The notes: generated by a model from the letters alone, not told the origin. Numbered from the stretch's first letter, positions 6,471 to 13,647 are shown. The stretch: 14,234 bases of DNA from Actinomycetota bacterium (GCA_019347585.1 JAHWLC010000007.1:1-14234); one strand, 5' to 3'. Numbers and translations: made by a program.

Positions 6471-6924
6471 TCTGCACCCCGCCGATCTCCTCGAGCTTCA
6501 TGCCGCTGCCCGGCGACCAGCCGTGTCTCTCGTAGAACTTCCTGGCCCTGGTGTTGGTGTCGAGCACCCAGAGCAGCGCCCGGTGGAAACCCTCCTCCCG
6601 TAGGTCTGCTTCGGCGGCTTTGAGAAGGGCGCGGCCATGACCGCGGCCCCAGTGATCGGGATGGGCGTAGATGGAGAGGATCTCCCCCCAACCTTCCTCC
6701 GAGGAAGGGGCAGACCAGCAGAAGGCGACGATCTCCCCGTCGCTCTCGGCCACCAAAACACGGGCGCCTGAGCCGATCCGCTCGGCGAAGAACCGGGCGC
6801 GTCGATCAATGTCGAGGGCGTCGAGGAAGCGGTCGGGGAAGATCCCGCGGTAGGTGTGCTGCCACGAGGTGACGTGAACTTGGGCCAGCCGGTCCGAGTC
6901 CTCGGTCGCCGCCGGGCGGATCAC
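6439..6924 (-). CDS. GNAT-family N-acetyltransferase
   Basis: A 161-aa acyltransferase of the Gcn5-related fold, which moves an acetyl group from acetyl-CoA to an amine. The acetyl-CoA motif A is YAHPDHWGRGHGRALL (86-101), with the pyrophosphate-binding loop HWGRGHG (91-97). The C-terminal NTRARKFYERHGW (124-136) is the usual motif with the catalytic-region Tyr. The N-terminal WQHTYRGI (21-28) recalls the subgroup of small putative peptide or antibiotic acetyltransferases. The substrate cannot be told. GTG 6924 overlaps the upstream stop as GTGA, so it is translationally coupled to the secreted-protein gene, and its 3' end runs 32 bases into convergent ispD. Confidence 0.88.
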   Translation of the reverse strand: MIRPAATEDSDRLAQVHVTSWQHTYRGIFPDRFLDALDIDRRARFFAERIGSGARVLVAESDGEIVAFCWSAPSSEEGWGEILSIYAHPDHWGRGHGRALLKAAEADLREEGFHRALLWVLDTNTRARKFYERHGWSPGSGMKLEEIGGVQITEVRYEKEL

Positions 6925-7439
6925 TCCTCGTCAGCGCTCCGGGCCCCGTCCTCGTCTTCTTCGCCCCCGCCTCCTAGCACCCAGACAGCCAGCGCCGAGA
7001 GCGAGGCTGCCGCGAAAGCGACCGCAAGCCAGCCCACCCTCCTCGTCGACTCGGTGAGCCCTTCGGCTTCGGTGGTCTCGTCGGCTGCAGCGCTCCCCGA
7101 GACGAGATCGATGCCGAGCTGGTGGAGGGTCACCGGATCGGAGGCCTCTCCGCGAGGGCCGATGGCATCGAACACCACCACATAGTTGCGCGGGGCGAGC
7201 TCCGTGGTGAGCCCGAAGAACCCGTCGCCCCGGTCGAGCAGGGGCAGAGTGAGCTCGGGCTCGGCGTCGAAGCTGACATGAGCGACCACAGCGTCCACCG
7301 AGACCAAGACTTCAACTTCGAGGTCGATGGTGATCGAACCCGGGGTGCGCTCCAGCAGCTCGGCCGAAGCAGATCCGAACGCACCCCCGAGCTGGACCGC
7401 GGCGAACAGCAAAAGAGCACCCTTCATCACACTGTCCAT
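6921..7439 (-). CDS. Secreted, C-terminally membrane-anchored protein of unknown function
   Basis: A 172-aa protein with a signal peptide (MKGALLLFAAVQLGG, likely cut after ASA near residue 26), a beta-rich extracytoplasmic domain of about 80 residues (SITIDLEVEVLV, PRNYVVVFDAIGPRG), a Thr/Glu-rich linker (ETTEAEGLTEST), one membrane helix (about 135-155) and an acidic cytosolic tail (GGGGEEDEDG). The layout resembles a copper-resistance/YcnI-type or immunoglobulin-like anchored domain, but I see no His/Met metal motif and assign no function. ATG 7439 has GGAGG 5 bases upstream and overlaps the end of the broken phosphodiesterase by 13 bases, so the two were probably cotranscribed. Confidence 0.75.
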   Translation of the reverse strand: MDSVMKGALLLFAAVQLGGAFGSASAELLERTPGSITIDLEVEVLVSVDAVVAHVSFDAEPELTLPLLDRGDGFFGLTTELAPRNYVVVFDAIGPRGEASDPVTLHQLGIDLVSGSAAADETTEAEGLTESTRRVGWLAVAFAAASLSALAVWVLGGGGEEDEDGARSADEE

Positions 7440-7785
7440 TCTCCCCTCCGCGTCAAGGTCTCCTTGAGGATGTCGGGGCGGTCACTGATGATGCCGGTGA
7501 CCCCGAGCTCGAGGAGCCTGACCATGTCCCGGCATCGAGAGCCCGCAGCTCGGTGAAGGTCATCTCCTCGACCCGGCCCTCCCCGACGGTGGTGCGGTCG
7601 ACGGTCGGGTCGTGATGGCACACCAGCACGCCGTCCGAGGTCATGTGGAGATCGGTCTCCAGATGGCGAACGCCCATGGCGATGCTGTTGGCGGAGGCCT
7701 CCATCGTGTTCTCCGGCCAGAGGAGCCGACTTCCCCGGTGGGCGATGGGGACCGGGTGGGGCCAGATGGCCGGGTCGAGCGGCAC
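7427..7785 (-). pseudogene. Glycerophosphodiester phosphodiesterase, internal deletion plus frameshift
   Basis: Intact enzymes (~240-300 aa, TIM barrel) cut glycerophosphodiesters to glycerol 3-phosphate and an alcohol. The first 88 codons from GTG 7785 are good family sequence: HRG (16-18), ENT (26-28), ETD (43-45) and HHDPTVDRTT (57-66), ending RALDAGTW. The frame then yields Ser/Pro-rich noise, while another frame from about 7528 gives the family C-terminus (MVRLLELGVTGIISDRPDILKE) and stops at 7427. The central barrel, well over 100 residues, is missing. The joint sits on GACATGG (7528-7522), which fits both flanks and suggests a microhomology deletion or an assembly collapse. As written the product cannot be active. 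Confidence 0.85.
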
Positions 7786-7793
7786 GGGCGGTG

Positions 7794-7799
7794 AAAGTA
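7794..7799 (-). promoter_or_regulatory. Candidate leaderless -10 box of the phosphodiesterase gene
   Basis: TACTTT on the minus strand lies 8 bases before GTG 7785, after the HU terminator. No Shine-Dalgarno and no convincing -35 are seen. Confidence 0.4.
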
Positions 7800-7817
7800 G
7801 TCAGGAGCCCTGCGAAG

Positions 7818-7850
7818 AGAAGACGGGCCCCGTGCGAGGGCCCGTCTTCT
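7818..7850 (-). terminator. Strong hairpin terminator of the HU gene
   Basis: A perfect 13-bp stem (AGAAGACGGGCCC at 7818-7830 with its complement at 7838-7850) and a 7-base loop, 19 bases downstream of the HU stop. The following minus-strand bases are CTTCGC, so the U-tract is poor but the stem is very stable. It insulates the abundant HU transcript from the phosphodiesterase gene. Confidence 0.8.
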
Positions 7851-7868
7851 GTCTCGTAGCGAAGAGGA

Positions 7869-8162
7869 TTACTCCTCGACACGCTCCTTCAGGTTCTTGG
7901 AAGCGGAGAAGTGCGGGTAGTTCTTGGCCGGAATGGTGATCCTCGCCCCGGTCGCCGGATTTCGTCCCTGACGGGCCGACCGATGCTTGGTGCTGAAGCT
8001 GCCGAACCCGGTGATGTTCACCTTTTCCCCTGCGTCTAGCTGGGAGGCGATGATCCCTTTCCCCGGGTCTGTCGAGAAGATGATGTCGATGATGTCCGAG
8101 GCCTGTGCCTTGGATATATCGGCCTTGTCGGCGAGCTTGTCCGCCATCTCGGTTTTGTTCAC
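7869..8162 (-). CDS. HU-family DNA-binding protein
   Basis: HU dimers bend and compact DNA in the nucleoid. The protein is 97 aa: helical dimer domain (NKTEMADKLADKADISKAQA), hinge ITGFGSFSTKHR (50-61), then the beta-arm with GRNPATG (66-72), whose Pro intercalates into DNA, and the closing FSASKNLKERV helix. Compared with E. coli HU it has about 6 extra residues (STDPGKGIIA region, 30-39) before the hinge. It lacks the Lys/Ala-rich C-terminal tail of mycobacterial HupB. GTG 8162 is supported by AAGGAGGG 3 bases upstream, the strongest ribosome-binding site in the window. The gene is monocistronic, with its own terminator. Confidence 0.95.
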   Translation of the reverse strand: MNKTEMADKLADKADISKAQASDIIDIIFSTDPGKGIIASQLDAGEKVNITGFGSFSTKHRSARQGRNPATGARITIPAKNYPHFSASKNLKERVEE

Positions 8163-8216
8163 TTGCCCTCCTTGGGTCGATGAGCTCGCGGCATATTGGT
8201 CGCGAAGATGAGCAAA

Positions 8217-8222
8217 CCATAG
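8217..8222 (-). promoter_or_regulatory. Candidate HU -10 box
   Basis: TATGGT on the minus strand would give a leader of about 48 bases ending in the strong AAGGAGGG site. A -35 is not clear. It shares the 110-base intergenic region with the divergent crotonase promoter. Confidence 0.3.
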
Positions 8223-8258
8223 GCGAAATCGGCCTCGTCACCCACTTTCTCCGGCCTT

Positions 8259-8264
8259 TACGAT
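8259..8264 (+). promoter_or_regulatory. Candidate leaderless promoter of the crotonase gene
   Basis: TACGAT ends 8 bases before ATG 8273. A -35-like TCGTCA (8235-8240) lies 18 bases upstream. No Shine-Dalgarno is present. Confidence 0.45.
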
Positions 8265-8272
8265 CACGGGGC

Positions 8273-9049
8273 ATGAGCGTCGAATACCGAACCAGCGACG
8301 ATGTCGCGGTCATCACCTTGAACCGCCCGGAGCGCTACAACGCCATCGACCGGGAGCTGTCAGCGGCCGCCGCCGACGCGTTGAACCGTGCCGGCGACGA
8401 GGCGCGCGCCGTCGTCCTCACCGGTGCGGGCAGGGCCTTCTGCTCGGGAGCAGACTTGGCCGCCATGAAAGAGGGCTACGACAGCGGGACGCCCGAGTTG
8501 GGCCGCTACCTCGACGAGATCTTCCATCCCCTGGTCCACGCACTCGTGGACTGCAAGGTCCCCACCGTCGCGGCGCTCAACGGTGTCGCCGCAGGGGCCG
8601 GACTGGGTCTCGCCCTCGGGTGCGACCTGAGGGTGATGGCTGAGTCTGCCCTGCTGACCTCGTCGTTCACCGCCATCGGGCTGGTCCCCGACTCGGGCAC
8701 CACCTGGTGGCTGCCACATCATCTCGGGGTGTCCAAGGCCCTCGAGCTTGCCCTGACCAACCGGCGTGTCGGCGCAGACGAGGCGAGACAGCTAGGTCTG
8801 GTCGCCGAGGTGACGCCGGACGACGAGGTGGTGGCCAGAGCTGTCGCCACCGCCGGATCACTGGCCGACCTGGTGCCCGCTTCGCTGGTCGCCACCCGCC
8901 GACTCATGAGAAAGGCAGCCTCGCTCGGGTTCGAGGATGCCCTCGCCGCCGAGCGAGCCGAGCAGGACCGCCTGGGCCGCACCCCCGAGCACCTGGAAGG
9001 TGTCGCCGCCTTCCTGGAGAAGCGCCCCCCCGACTACCGCAATCCGTGA
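8273..9049 (+). CDS. Enoyl-CoA hydratase/isomerase (PaaG-like crotonase)
   Basis: Crotonases hydrate or isomerise enoyl-CoA thioesters. The protein is 258 aa, a full-length single-domain member. The two oxyanion-hole segments are AFCSGADL (55-62) and NGVAAGAGLGLALGCDL (103-119). The catalytic region reads IGLVPDSGTTWWLP (135-148), with Asp140 where hydratases have the second Glu; this VPDSG motif is typical of PaaG-type ring-oxepin isomerases. The C-terminal EGVAAFLEKRPPDY is conserved in the family. No other phenylacetate genes are nearby, so the true substrate is open. The upstream open frame is antisense to HU and is rejected. The gene stands alone, ending at a palindrome array. Confidence 0.9.
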   Translation: MSVEYRTSDDVAVITLNRPERYNAIDRELSAAAADALNRAGDEARAVVLTGAGRAFCSGADLAAMKEGYDSGTPELGRYLDEIFHPLVHALVDCKVPTVAALNGVAAGAGLGLALGCDLRVMAESALLTSSFTAIGLVPDSGTTWWLPHHLGVSKALELALTNRRVGADEARQLGLVAEVTPDDEVVARAVATAGSLADLVPASLVATRRLMRKAASLGFEDALAAERAEQDRLGRTPEHLEGVAAFLEKRPPDYRNP

Positions 9050-9062
9050 ACCTGGTTCTTCG

Positions 9063-9179
9063 AACCTCCGGTAGTTAGTCCCGTATATGGGACAGAGCGC
9101 CTCGAGAAATCTCTCGAGGCGCTCGCACAACCCTTTCTCGAGGTAGTTAGGCCCGGATCGGGCCTAACTACCGGAGGTT
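9063..9179. repeat. Nested palindrome array between convergent genes
   Basis: Almost the whole gap between the crotonase stop (9049) and the DUF3237-like gene (9210) is self-complementary. Outer arms AACCTCCGGTAGTTAG (9063-9078) and their exact complement (9164-9179) enclose three hairpins: 9078-9082/9089-9093 (5 bp), 9095-9107/9112-9124 (13 bp, 4-base loop) and 9142-9155/9159-9172 (14 bp, 3-base loop). GGTAGTTAG occurs twice in direct orientation (9070-9078 with one base offset, 9142-9150) and competes for one complement at 9164-9172, so the long-range stem and the last hairpin exclude each other. It could act as a bidirectional terminator or be a REP/MITE-like element. No target-site duplication is obvious. 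Confidence 0.85.
9142..9172. terminator. 14-bp hairpin, probable bidirectional terminator
   Basis: A perfect 14-bp stem with a GAT loop inside the palindrome array, between convergent genes. On the plus strand it is followed by GGAGGTTTAG; neither side has a clean U-tract. Position and stability support a terminator for the crotonase and for the operon read from the other side. Confidence 0.5.
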
Positions 9180-9209
9180 TAGCGGCGGGCGAAGCCCCGC
9201 GCCCCGGAG

Positions 9210-9617
9210 TCAGGGCCGGACCAGGAAGATGTCCAGCGTCAGCTTGCCCGCCTCGCCGTGGCCGAACGCCACCGCCACCTCGTCGTTGAGCCAGGCGAGA
9301 TCTTCGTTCGCCGTGGCGAAGGTGATCAGCTCCTTGGGATCCGCGGAGCGGTCGGGGTTGGCGATGGAAACTCCCATACCCCGGTAGGAGACCGATTCCT
9401 TGTCCTCGCCGATCACCCCCCTGATGTCGAGGCTCATGTTCCCGTCGCTGCGCACGGTCACATAGTCGACACCGCGAACCCGGCGCTCGCCCTGCCAGTG
9501 AGGGCCTGTGGCAGTGCCCTCGAAGGGGAAGTCGATGCGCATTCCCCCGGGTCCAGCACCGAGCATTTCCATGCCCAGATCGGCCTGCACCGTGCACAGC
9601 TTGTCAATGGTCGGCAT
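9210..9617 (-). CDS. DUF3237-like small beta-barrel protein
   Basis: A 135-aa protein with alternating polar and aromatic beta-strands: GPGGMRIDFPFEGTATGPHW, GVDYVTVRSDGNMSLDIRG and SVSYRGMGVSI, then a C-terminal LTLDIFLVRP. This is the pattern of DUF3237 proteins, small barrels of unknown activity found beside oxidoreductases and hydratases. It has no signal peptide, so it should be cytosolic. Two starts are possible: GTG 9623 and ATG 9617. GAGG sits 7 bases before the ATG but only 1 base before the GTG, so ATG 9617 is chosen. It starts 9 bases after the phosphoribosyltransferase stop and so belongs to that operon. The family call is moderate; function unknown. Confidence 0.7.
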   Translation of the reverse strand: MPTIDKLCTVQADLGMEMLGAGPGGMRIDFPFEGTATGPHWQGERRVRGVDYVTVRSDGNMSLDIRGVIGEDKESVSYRGMGVSIANPDRSADPKELITFATANEDLAWLNDEVAVAFGHGEAGKLTLDIFLVRP

Positions 9618-9626
9618 TGGCACACC

Positions 9627-10292
9627 TCATCTCTCGTCGGCGGGGCGGTCACCGTAGCGAGCCTCGGCGAGCAGGGCTCTCACCTCTTCGTCGCTGGTCT
9701 GCGAGAAGTCCCGATACCAGGCACCCACCGCGCCGAAGAACCTCGGCGTCTCCAGCACCACGACCCGATCGGCGATCGCCTCCATGTCCTCGGCGGTTTC
9801 CGACGGGGCCACCGGAACCGCCACCCACACCTGGGCGGCCTTCTTCGCCCGGGCCACCTCCACGCCGGCACGGGCCGTCGAGCCGGTGGCGAGACCGTCG
9901 TCGGTGACGATGGCGGTCATTCCCTCCGGGTCGAGGGGCGCAGCCGCCCGCCGGTAGGCGGCGACCCGGCGGTCGAGCTCTGCGCTCTCCACCTCGACCA
10001 CCCGAGCGAAGCTGCGCTCGTCGACGCCGGCGGCAGCCATCAAGTCGCGGTTGCGGACCACCGTCCCGCCTTCGGAGATGGCACCCATGGCCAGCTCGGG
10101 CTGGTACGGCACCCCCAGCTTCCTCACCACCAGGACGTCGAGAGGACATTCGAGGATCCCTGCCGCCTCGTAAGCGACCGGGACCCCGCCCCTGGGCAGC
10201 GCCAAGATCAAAGGGTGGGGCGGGTCCAGCGCCGCCAGCGCCTCCCCAATGGCCCGCCCCGCCTCCCGCCGGTCGGTGAATCGGGCTCTCAT
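9627..10292 (-). CDS. Phosphoribosyltransferase-domain protein
   Basis: A 221-aa type I phosphoribosyltransferase fold. The PRPP-binding loop is AIVTDDGLATGSTARAG (127-143), with the acidic pair D131-D132. The N-terminal LALPRGGVPVAYEAA (30-44) is the usual pyrophosphate-loop region, and DVLVVRKLGVPYQPELAMGA (52-71) is typical of the uncharacterised actinobacterial group often annotated only as phosphoribosyltransferase. The acceptor base is unknown, and salvage is only an inference. ATG 10292 has GGGAG 3 bases upstream. It lies 102 bases downstream of the aminotransferase on the same strand; that gap holds a GC-rich bulged hairpin near 10347-10379. Confidence 0.88.
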   Translation of the reverse strand: MRARFTDRREAGRAIGEALAALDPPHPLILALPRGGVPVAYEAAGILECPLDVLVVRKLGVPYQPELAMGAISEGGTVVRNRDLMAAAGVDERSFARVVEVESAELDRRVAAYRRAAAPLDPEGMTAIVTDDGLATGSTARAGVEVARAKKAAQVWVAVPVAPSETAEDMEAIADRVVVLETPRFFGAVGAWYRDFSQTSDEEVRALLAEARYGDRPADER

Positions 10293-10394
10293 GCGCTCCC
10301 GTGGGGACGGTCTCTCGTTCCTCCGAGCCTATCGCGCAGTCCACGCCCGCGGCCGGCCTGCCCAGTGCGCAGCCGGCGCCCAGGAGGAGTGGCA

Positions 10395-11492
10395 TCAGCG
10401 TCGAATCTGGGCCAGCACCTCGTCGAGGACCTCTGCGAATCGCCGGTTCTCCTCTTCGGAGCTGACGGTCACCCGCATCCAACCCTTCGAGAGCGGCCGC
10501 ATGATCACCCCGCGGCGCAAGAAGGCCGCGGCGAGCTCGCCCGAGTCCGCCCCGGGCATCTCGAAGGCCACGAAGTTGGCGTGGCTCCGGGGAGACGGGA
10601 GACCCCGCTCCGCAAACACCGCTTCGAGGTAGCGGCGCGCTGCTGCGTTCGTCTCCCGACGGCGCCGCACCTCGTCCCGCTGCCCGAGCGAGGCCAGTGC
10701 AGCCGCCTGCGCCACCTGGTTCACCGTCAGCGGCGCCTGCGCCCGCCGGATCAGGCTCAGGGTCTCCTGCTGGCCCACCGCGTATCCGATGCGCTGCGCG
10801 GCCAGCGAGTAGATCTTGGAGAAGGTGCGGAGCACGACGACGTTGGGACGCCGCAGCGCAAGGGGGATTGCCGTCTGGTACCGCTCGTCGGTGACGTAGT
10901 CGTGATATGCCTCGTCGACAGCGACGAGGACCGAGTCGGGAATGGAGTCGACGAAGCCCTCTATCTCGACCGGGCCCTTGATCGTCCCGGTGGGGTTGTT
11001 GGGGTTGCACAGGTAGACCACGCGGGTGTCGTCGTCGACCGCGGCGGCGATGGCGTCCAGGTCGAGCTCGAAGTCGTCGTCGAGCGGCACCTCGACGTGC
11101 TCGGTCATGGCCCACACCGATACGAAGCGGTACATGACGAAGCTCGGCCAGCCGTACACCGCCCTGGTTCCCGGTCCCCCCACCGACTGGGCGATCTCCG
11201 CCAGCAATGCGACGCTTCCCGCCCCGAAGAGCAGATTGTCGAAGTCGACTCCCAACTCGGCGGCCAGCCGGTGGCCGAGGTCCCAGCAGTCCGGGTTGGG
11301 ATAGCGGTTGGCGCGCTTCATCGCCTCGGCAGCCGCCTCGATGACTCCGGGAAAGGGCCCCTCCGGGCTCTCGTTGGAGGCGAGCTTGATCACACTCCCC
11401 ACGTCGAAGCCGAGCTCGCGGGCCACATCGGCGATGGGACGGCCCACCTCATAGGGGGTGAGCGCCGTGATATCGGGCCGGAAGCTGGGCAC
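10395..11492 (-). CDS. hisC: Histidinol-phosphate (or aromatic) aminotransferase
   Basis: A PLP-dependent class I/II aminotransferase. HisC converts imidazole-acetol phosphate plus glutamate to histidinol phosphate. The protein is 365 aa, the normal length. Motifs: substrate/PLP loop LASNESPEGP (37-46), CNPNNPTGT (162-170), DEAYHDYV (193-200), PLP lysine K226 in TFSKIYSLAAQRIGY with R234, and carboxylate-binding R340 in MRVTVSS. No other his genes are near, and actinobacteria carry close paralogues acting on aromatic amino acids, so the exact substrate is uncertain. GTG 11492 lies 6 bases after a TAACTT -10 box, implying a leaderless mRNA. It is divergent from the E1 gene. Confidence 0.88.
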   Translation of the reverse strand: MPSFRPDITALTPYEVGRPIADVARELGFDVGSVIKLASNESPEGPFPGVIEAAAEAMKRANRYPNPDCWDLGHRLAAELGVDFDNLLFGAGSVALLAEIAQSVGGPGTRAVYGWPSFVMYRFVSVWAMTEHVEVPLDDDFELDLDAIAAAVDDDTRVVYLCNPNNPTGTIKGPVEIEGFVDSIPDSVLVAVDEAYHDYVTDERYQTAIPLALRRPNVVVLRTFSKIYSLAAQRIGYAVGQQETLSLIRRAQAPLTVNQVAQAAALASLGQRDEVRRRRETNAAARRYLEAVFAERGLPSPRSHANFVAFEMPGADSGELAAAFLRRGVIMRPLSKGWMRVTVSSEEENRRFAEVLDEVLAQIRR

Positions 11493-11498
11493 GGCGCC

Positions 11499-11504
11499 AA
11501 GTTA
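11499..11504 (-). promoter_or_regulatory. Candidate leaderless -10 box of hisC
   Basis: TAACTT on the minus strand is followed by GGCGCC and then GTG 11492, exactly 6 bases, the ideal leaderless spacing. No -35 stands out. Confidence 0.5.
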
Positions 11505-11512
11505 ACCCGGCG

Positions 11513-11541
11513 GTGACTGGCCCGCCCATGTGTGGCAGACT
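11513..11541 (+). promoter_or_regulatory. Candidate promoter of the fused E1 gene
   Basis: GTGACT (11513-11518), a 17-base spacer and CAGACT (11536-11541) lie just upstream of ATG 11552. The spacing is right but both boxes are imperfect. No Shine-Dalgarno precedes the ATG, so a very short or absent leader is likely. Confidence 0.3.
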
Positions 11542-11551
11542 CGGGGCACAA

Positions 11552-13633
11552 ATGGGCCGGTACAAGACTCTTCGCGTCATCGATGAGGAGGGCCGGCTCG
11601 TGGGCGATGATCCTGGCCTGGACCCCCACCTCTACCAGGACATGTATAGAGACATGGTCCTGGCCCGCGAGCTCGACCGCCGTATGCTGGCGCTGCAGCG
11701 TCAGGGACGGATCGGCACCTACGCCATGTTGGAGGGCCAGGAGGCGGTGCAGATCGGCTCGGCCCTAGCCCTGGAGCCCGACGATTTCGTCTTTCCCTCC
11801 TACCGAGAGCACGGGGTGCAGATCACGAGGGGCCTCCCGATGGAGGTCCTTCTCGCGTACTGGAAGGGTCTGCCCAACGTCGGCTGGGACATGGAGAAGT
11901 ACCGGGCGGGGATCGTGACGGTCCCCATCGCCAGCCAGCTCCCCCACGCCGTCGGCTACTCGTATGTGACCAAGCTGCGCGGCGAGGACACCGTCACCGC
12001 CGTCTACTTCGGGGACGGCGCCACCTCGGAGGTCGACTTCCACTCGGGCATGAACTTCGCCGGGGTGTGGAAGACCCCCACCGTCTTCATCTGCGCCAAC
12101 AACCTATACGCGATCTCGGTGCCCTACGAGAAGCAGACAGCAGCCGAGACTATCGCCCAGAAGGCCGAGGCCTACGGGTTCGACGGCCTCAAGGTCGACG
12201 GCATGGACCCGATCGCGGTCTATCTCGCCACTCGACTCGCCGCCAACCGCGCCCGCAAGGGAGAAGGGCCCACCCTCATCGAGGCCCTCACCTACCGCTA
12301 CGGACCCCACGCCACCGCCGACGACCCCACCCTCTATCGCAGCGACGAGGAAGTATCGGAGTGGCGGAAGAAGGATCCGATTGACCGACTCCGCCTCTTT
12401 CTCGAGAGCCGTGGCGAGTGGGACGAGCGGACCGGAGAGAAGGTAACGATGGAGGTCGCCGACGCGGTTTCGGCCGCGATCGCCTCCATCGAGGCCGAGC
12501 CCCTCCCCGACCGGGACGATGCGGTGCGCCACGGATTCCACCGGATCCCGGGCTTCGTGGTCGAACAGCTCCACGAGATGCAGCGGGCCCACGGCGAGGA
12601 AGAGACGCGGTTCTCCCCCGACGAGCTCTGGCGGGTGGGCGAGGACCGCCTCCCCGACGGTCCGACCGAGTCGCTGACCATGGCGGGCGCCATCAACACG
12701 GCGCTCCACGAGGCGATGGACCGGGACGAGCGGGTGATCGTCCTCGGTGAGGACGTAGGCGTCGCCGGCGGCGTCTTCCGGATCACCGAGGGGCTTCTCG
12801 ACGAGTTCGGGGAAGAGCGCGTCATCGACACCCCGCTCAACGAGTCGGGGATCGTAGGGACGGCCATAGGCATGGCCCTGGCGGGGGCGCGGCCCGCGGC
12901 CGAGATCCAGTTCGACGGCTTCGTCTATCCCGCCTTCGACCAGATCGTCAGTCACCTCGGCCGGTTCCGCTACCGGACCCGGGGCCACGCCGCGGTGCCC
13001 GTCGTGGTCCGGTTCCCCAATGGAGCGGGCATCGGCGCCCATGAGCACCATTGCGACTCACCCGAGGCCTACTTCGTCCACGCCCCGGGACTAGTAGTGA
13101 TCTGCCCCTCCACCGCAGTCGACGCCAAGGGTCTGCTCGCCGCCGCCCTCGAGGGGGAAGACCCGGTCATCTTCCTCGAGCCGAAGGTGCTCTACCGGGC
13201 GGGGCGCGAAGAGGTGCCGGTCGATCACTACACCCTGCCGATCGGGCGGGCCCGGGTGCGCCGGGAAGGGAGCGCGCTCACCCTGGTGACATACGGGGGC
13301 ATGGTGCCGGTCTCATTGAAGGCTGCGGAGACGGCGGGGGCGTCGGTCGAGGTGATCGATCTGCGCACCCTGTTCCCCTGGGACCGGGACACGGTGCTCT
13401 CCTCGGTGGAGAAGACGGGACGCCTCCTCATCGTCCAGGAGCCCCACGGCAGCTCGGGGGTCGCCGCCGATGTGGCCGCGGTGGTCGCAGAGCGCGCTCT
13501 ATACGACCTGGAGGCCCCCATCATCAGAGTCAGCGGGTTCGATGTCCCGTGGCCCCAGTTCGCGATCGAGAGTCACGCCCTCGTCGACTCGGAGCGAGTC
13601 GTGGCCGGCATCGAGGAGGCGCTCGCCGGTTGA
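11552..13633 (+). CDS. 2-oxoacid dehydrogenase E1, alpha and beta subunits fused
   Basis: E1 decarboxylates a 2-oxoacid on thiamine diphosphate and passes the acyl group to the lipoyl arm of E2. Here both subunits are one 693-aa chain. Alpha part (about 1-345): SYREH (83-87), ThDP/Mg motif GDGATSE (154-160) closing with NN at 183-184, and the phosphorylation-loop-type YGPHATADD (250-258; H253). A charged linker at about 346-372 leads to the beta part (373-693): GEDVGVAGG (399-407), NESGIVG with ThDP-contacting E431 (430-436), EHHCDSPEAY (498-507) and a transketolase C-terminal domain. All catalytic residues I can check are present. Branched-chain versus pyruvate specificity cannot be decided. 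No E2 or E3 gene is in the window. ATG 11552 is preferred over ATG 11513 or 11528, which add residues without family likeness and lie in the promoter. Confidence 0.92.
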   Translation: MGRYKTLRVIDEEGRLVGDDPGLDPHLYQDMYRDMVLARELDRRMLALQRQGRIGTYAMLEGQEAVQIGSALALEPDDFVFPSYREHGVQITRGLPMEVLLAYWKGLPNVGWDMEKYRAGIVTVPIASQLPHAVGYSYVTKLRGEDTVTAVYFGDGATSEVDFHSGMNFAGVWKTPTVFICANNLYAISVPYEKQTAAETIAQKAEAYGFDGLKVDGMDPIAVYLATRLAANRARKGEGPTLIEALTYRYGPHATADDPTLYRSDEEVSEWRKKDPIDRLRLFLESRGEWDERTGEKVTMEVADAVSAAIASIEAEPLPDRDDAVRHGFHRIPGFVVEQLHEMQRAHGEEETRFSPDELWRVGEDRLPDGPTESLTMAGAINTALHEAMDRDERVIVLGEDVGVAGGVFRITEGLLDEFGEERVIDTPLNESGIVGTAIGMALAGARPAAEIQFDGFVYPAFDQIVSHLGRFRYRTRGHAAVPVVVRFPNGAGIGAHEHHCDSPEAYFVHAPGLVVICPSTAVDAKGLLAAALEGEDPVIFLEPKVLYRAGREEVPVDHYTLPIGRARVRREGSALTLVTYGGMVPVSLKAAETAGASVEVIDLRTLFPWDRDTVLSSVEKTGRLLIVQEPHGSSGVAADVAAVVAERALYDLEAPIIRVSGFDVPWPQFAIESHALVDSERVVAGIEEALAG

Positions 13634-13647
13634 GTGAAGGAGCTGTG

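Noticed and set aside
8105..8272. An N-terminal extension of the crotonase
   Set aside because: It lies antisense to HU and across the divergent promoters. ATG 8273 begins the normal family N-terminus.
9063..9179. The palindrome block as a CRISPR array or a tRNA
   Set aside because: There are no regularly spaced direct repeats with unique spacers and no cloverleaf or T-loop sequence; the units are inverted and nested.
9050..9209. An insertion-sequence remnant with target-site duplication
   Set aside because: No transposase fragment is present and I found no direct repeat flanking the outer arms; only the repeat itself is reported.
9649..11115. A 488-codon minus-strand frame across the hisC 3' part and the phosphoribosyltransferase
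   Set aside because: Wrong-frame shadow: Arg/Gly/Ala-rich, no motif, and it overlaps two genes with complete catalytic motifs.
9258..11516. A 752-codon open frame on the plus strand, antisense to hisC, the phosphoribosyltransferase and the DUF3237-like gene
   Set aside because: Its translation is His/Arg/Gly-rich without any family motif, it covers three well-supported genes, and such long mirror frames are normal in GC-rich DNA.
12104..13051. A 315-codon antisense frame within the fused E1 gene
   Set aside because: Mirror frame of a strongly coding region with no recognisable domain, start signal or promoter.
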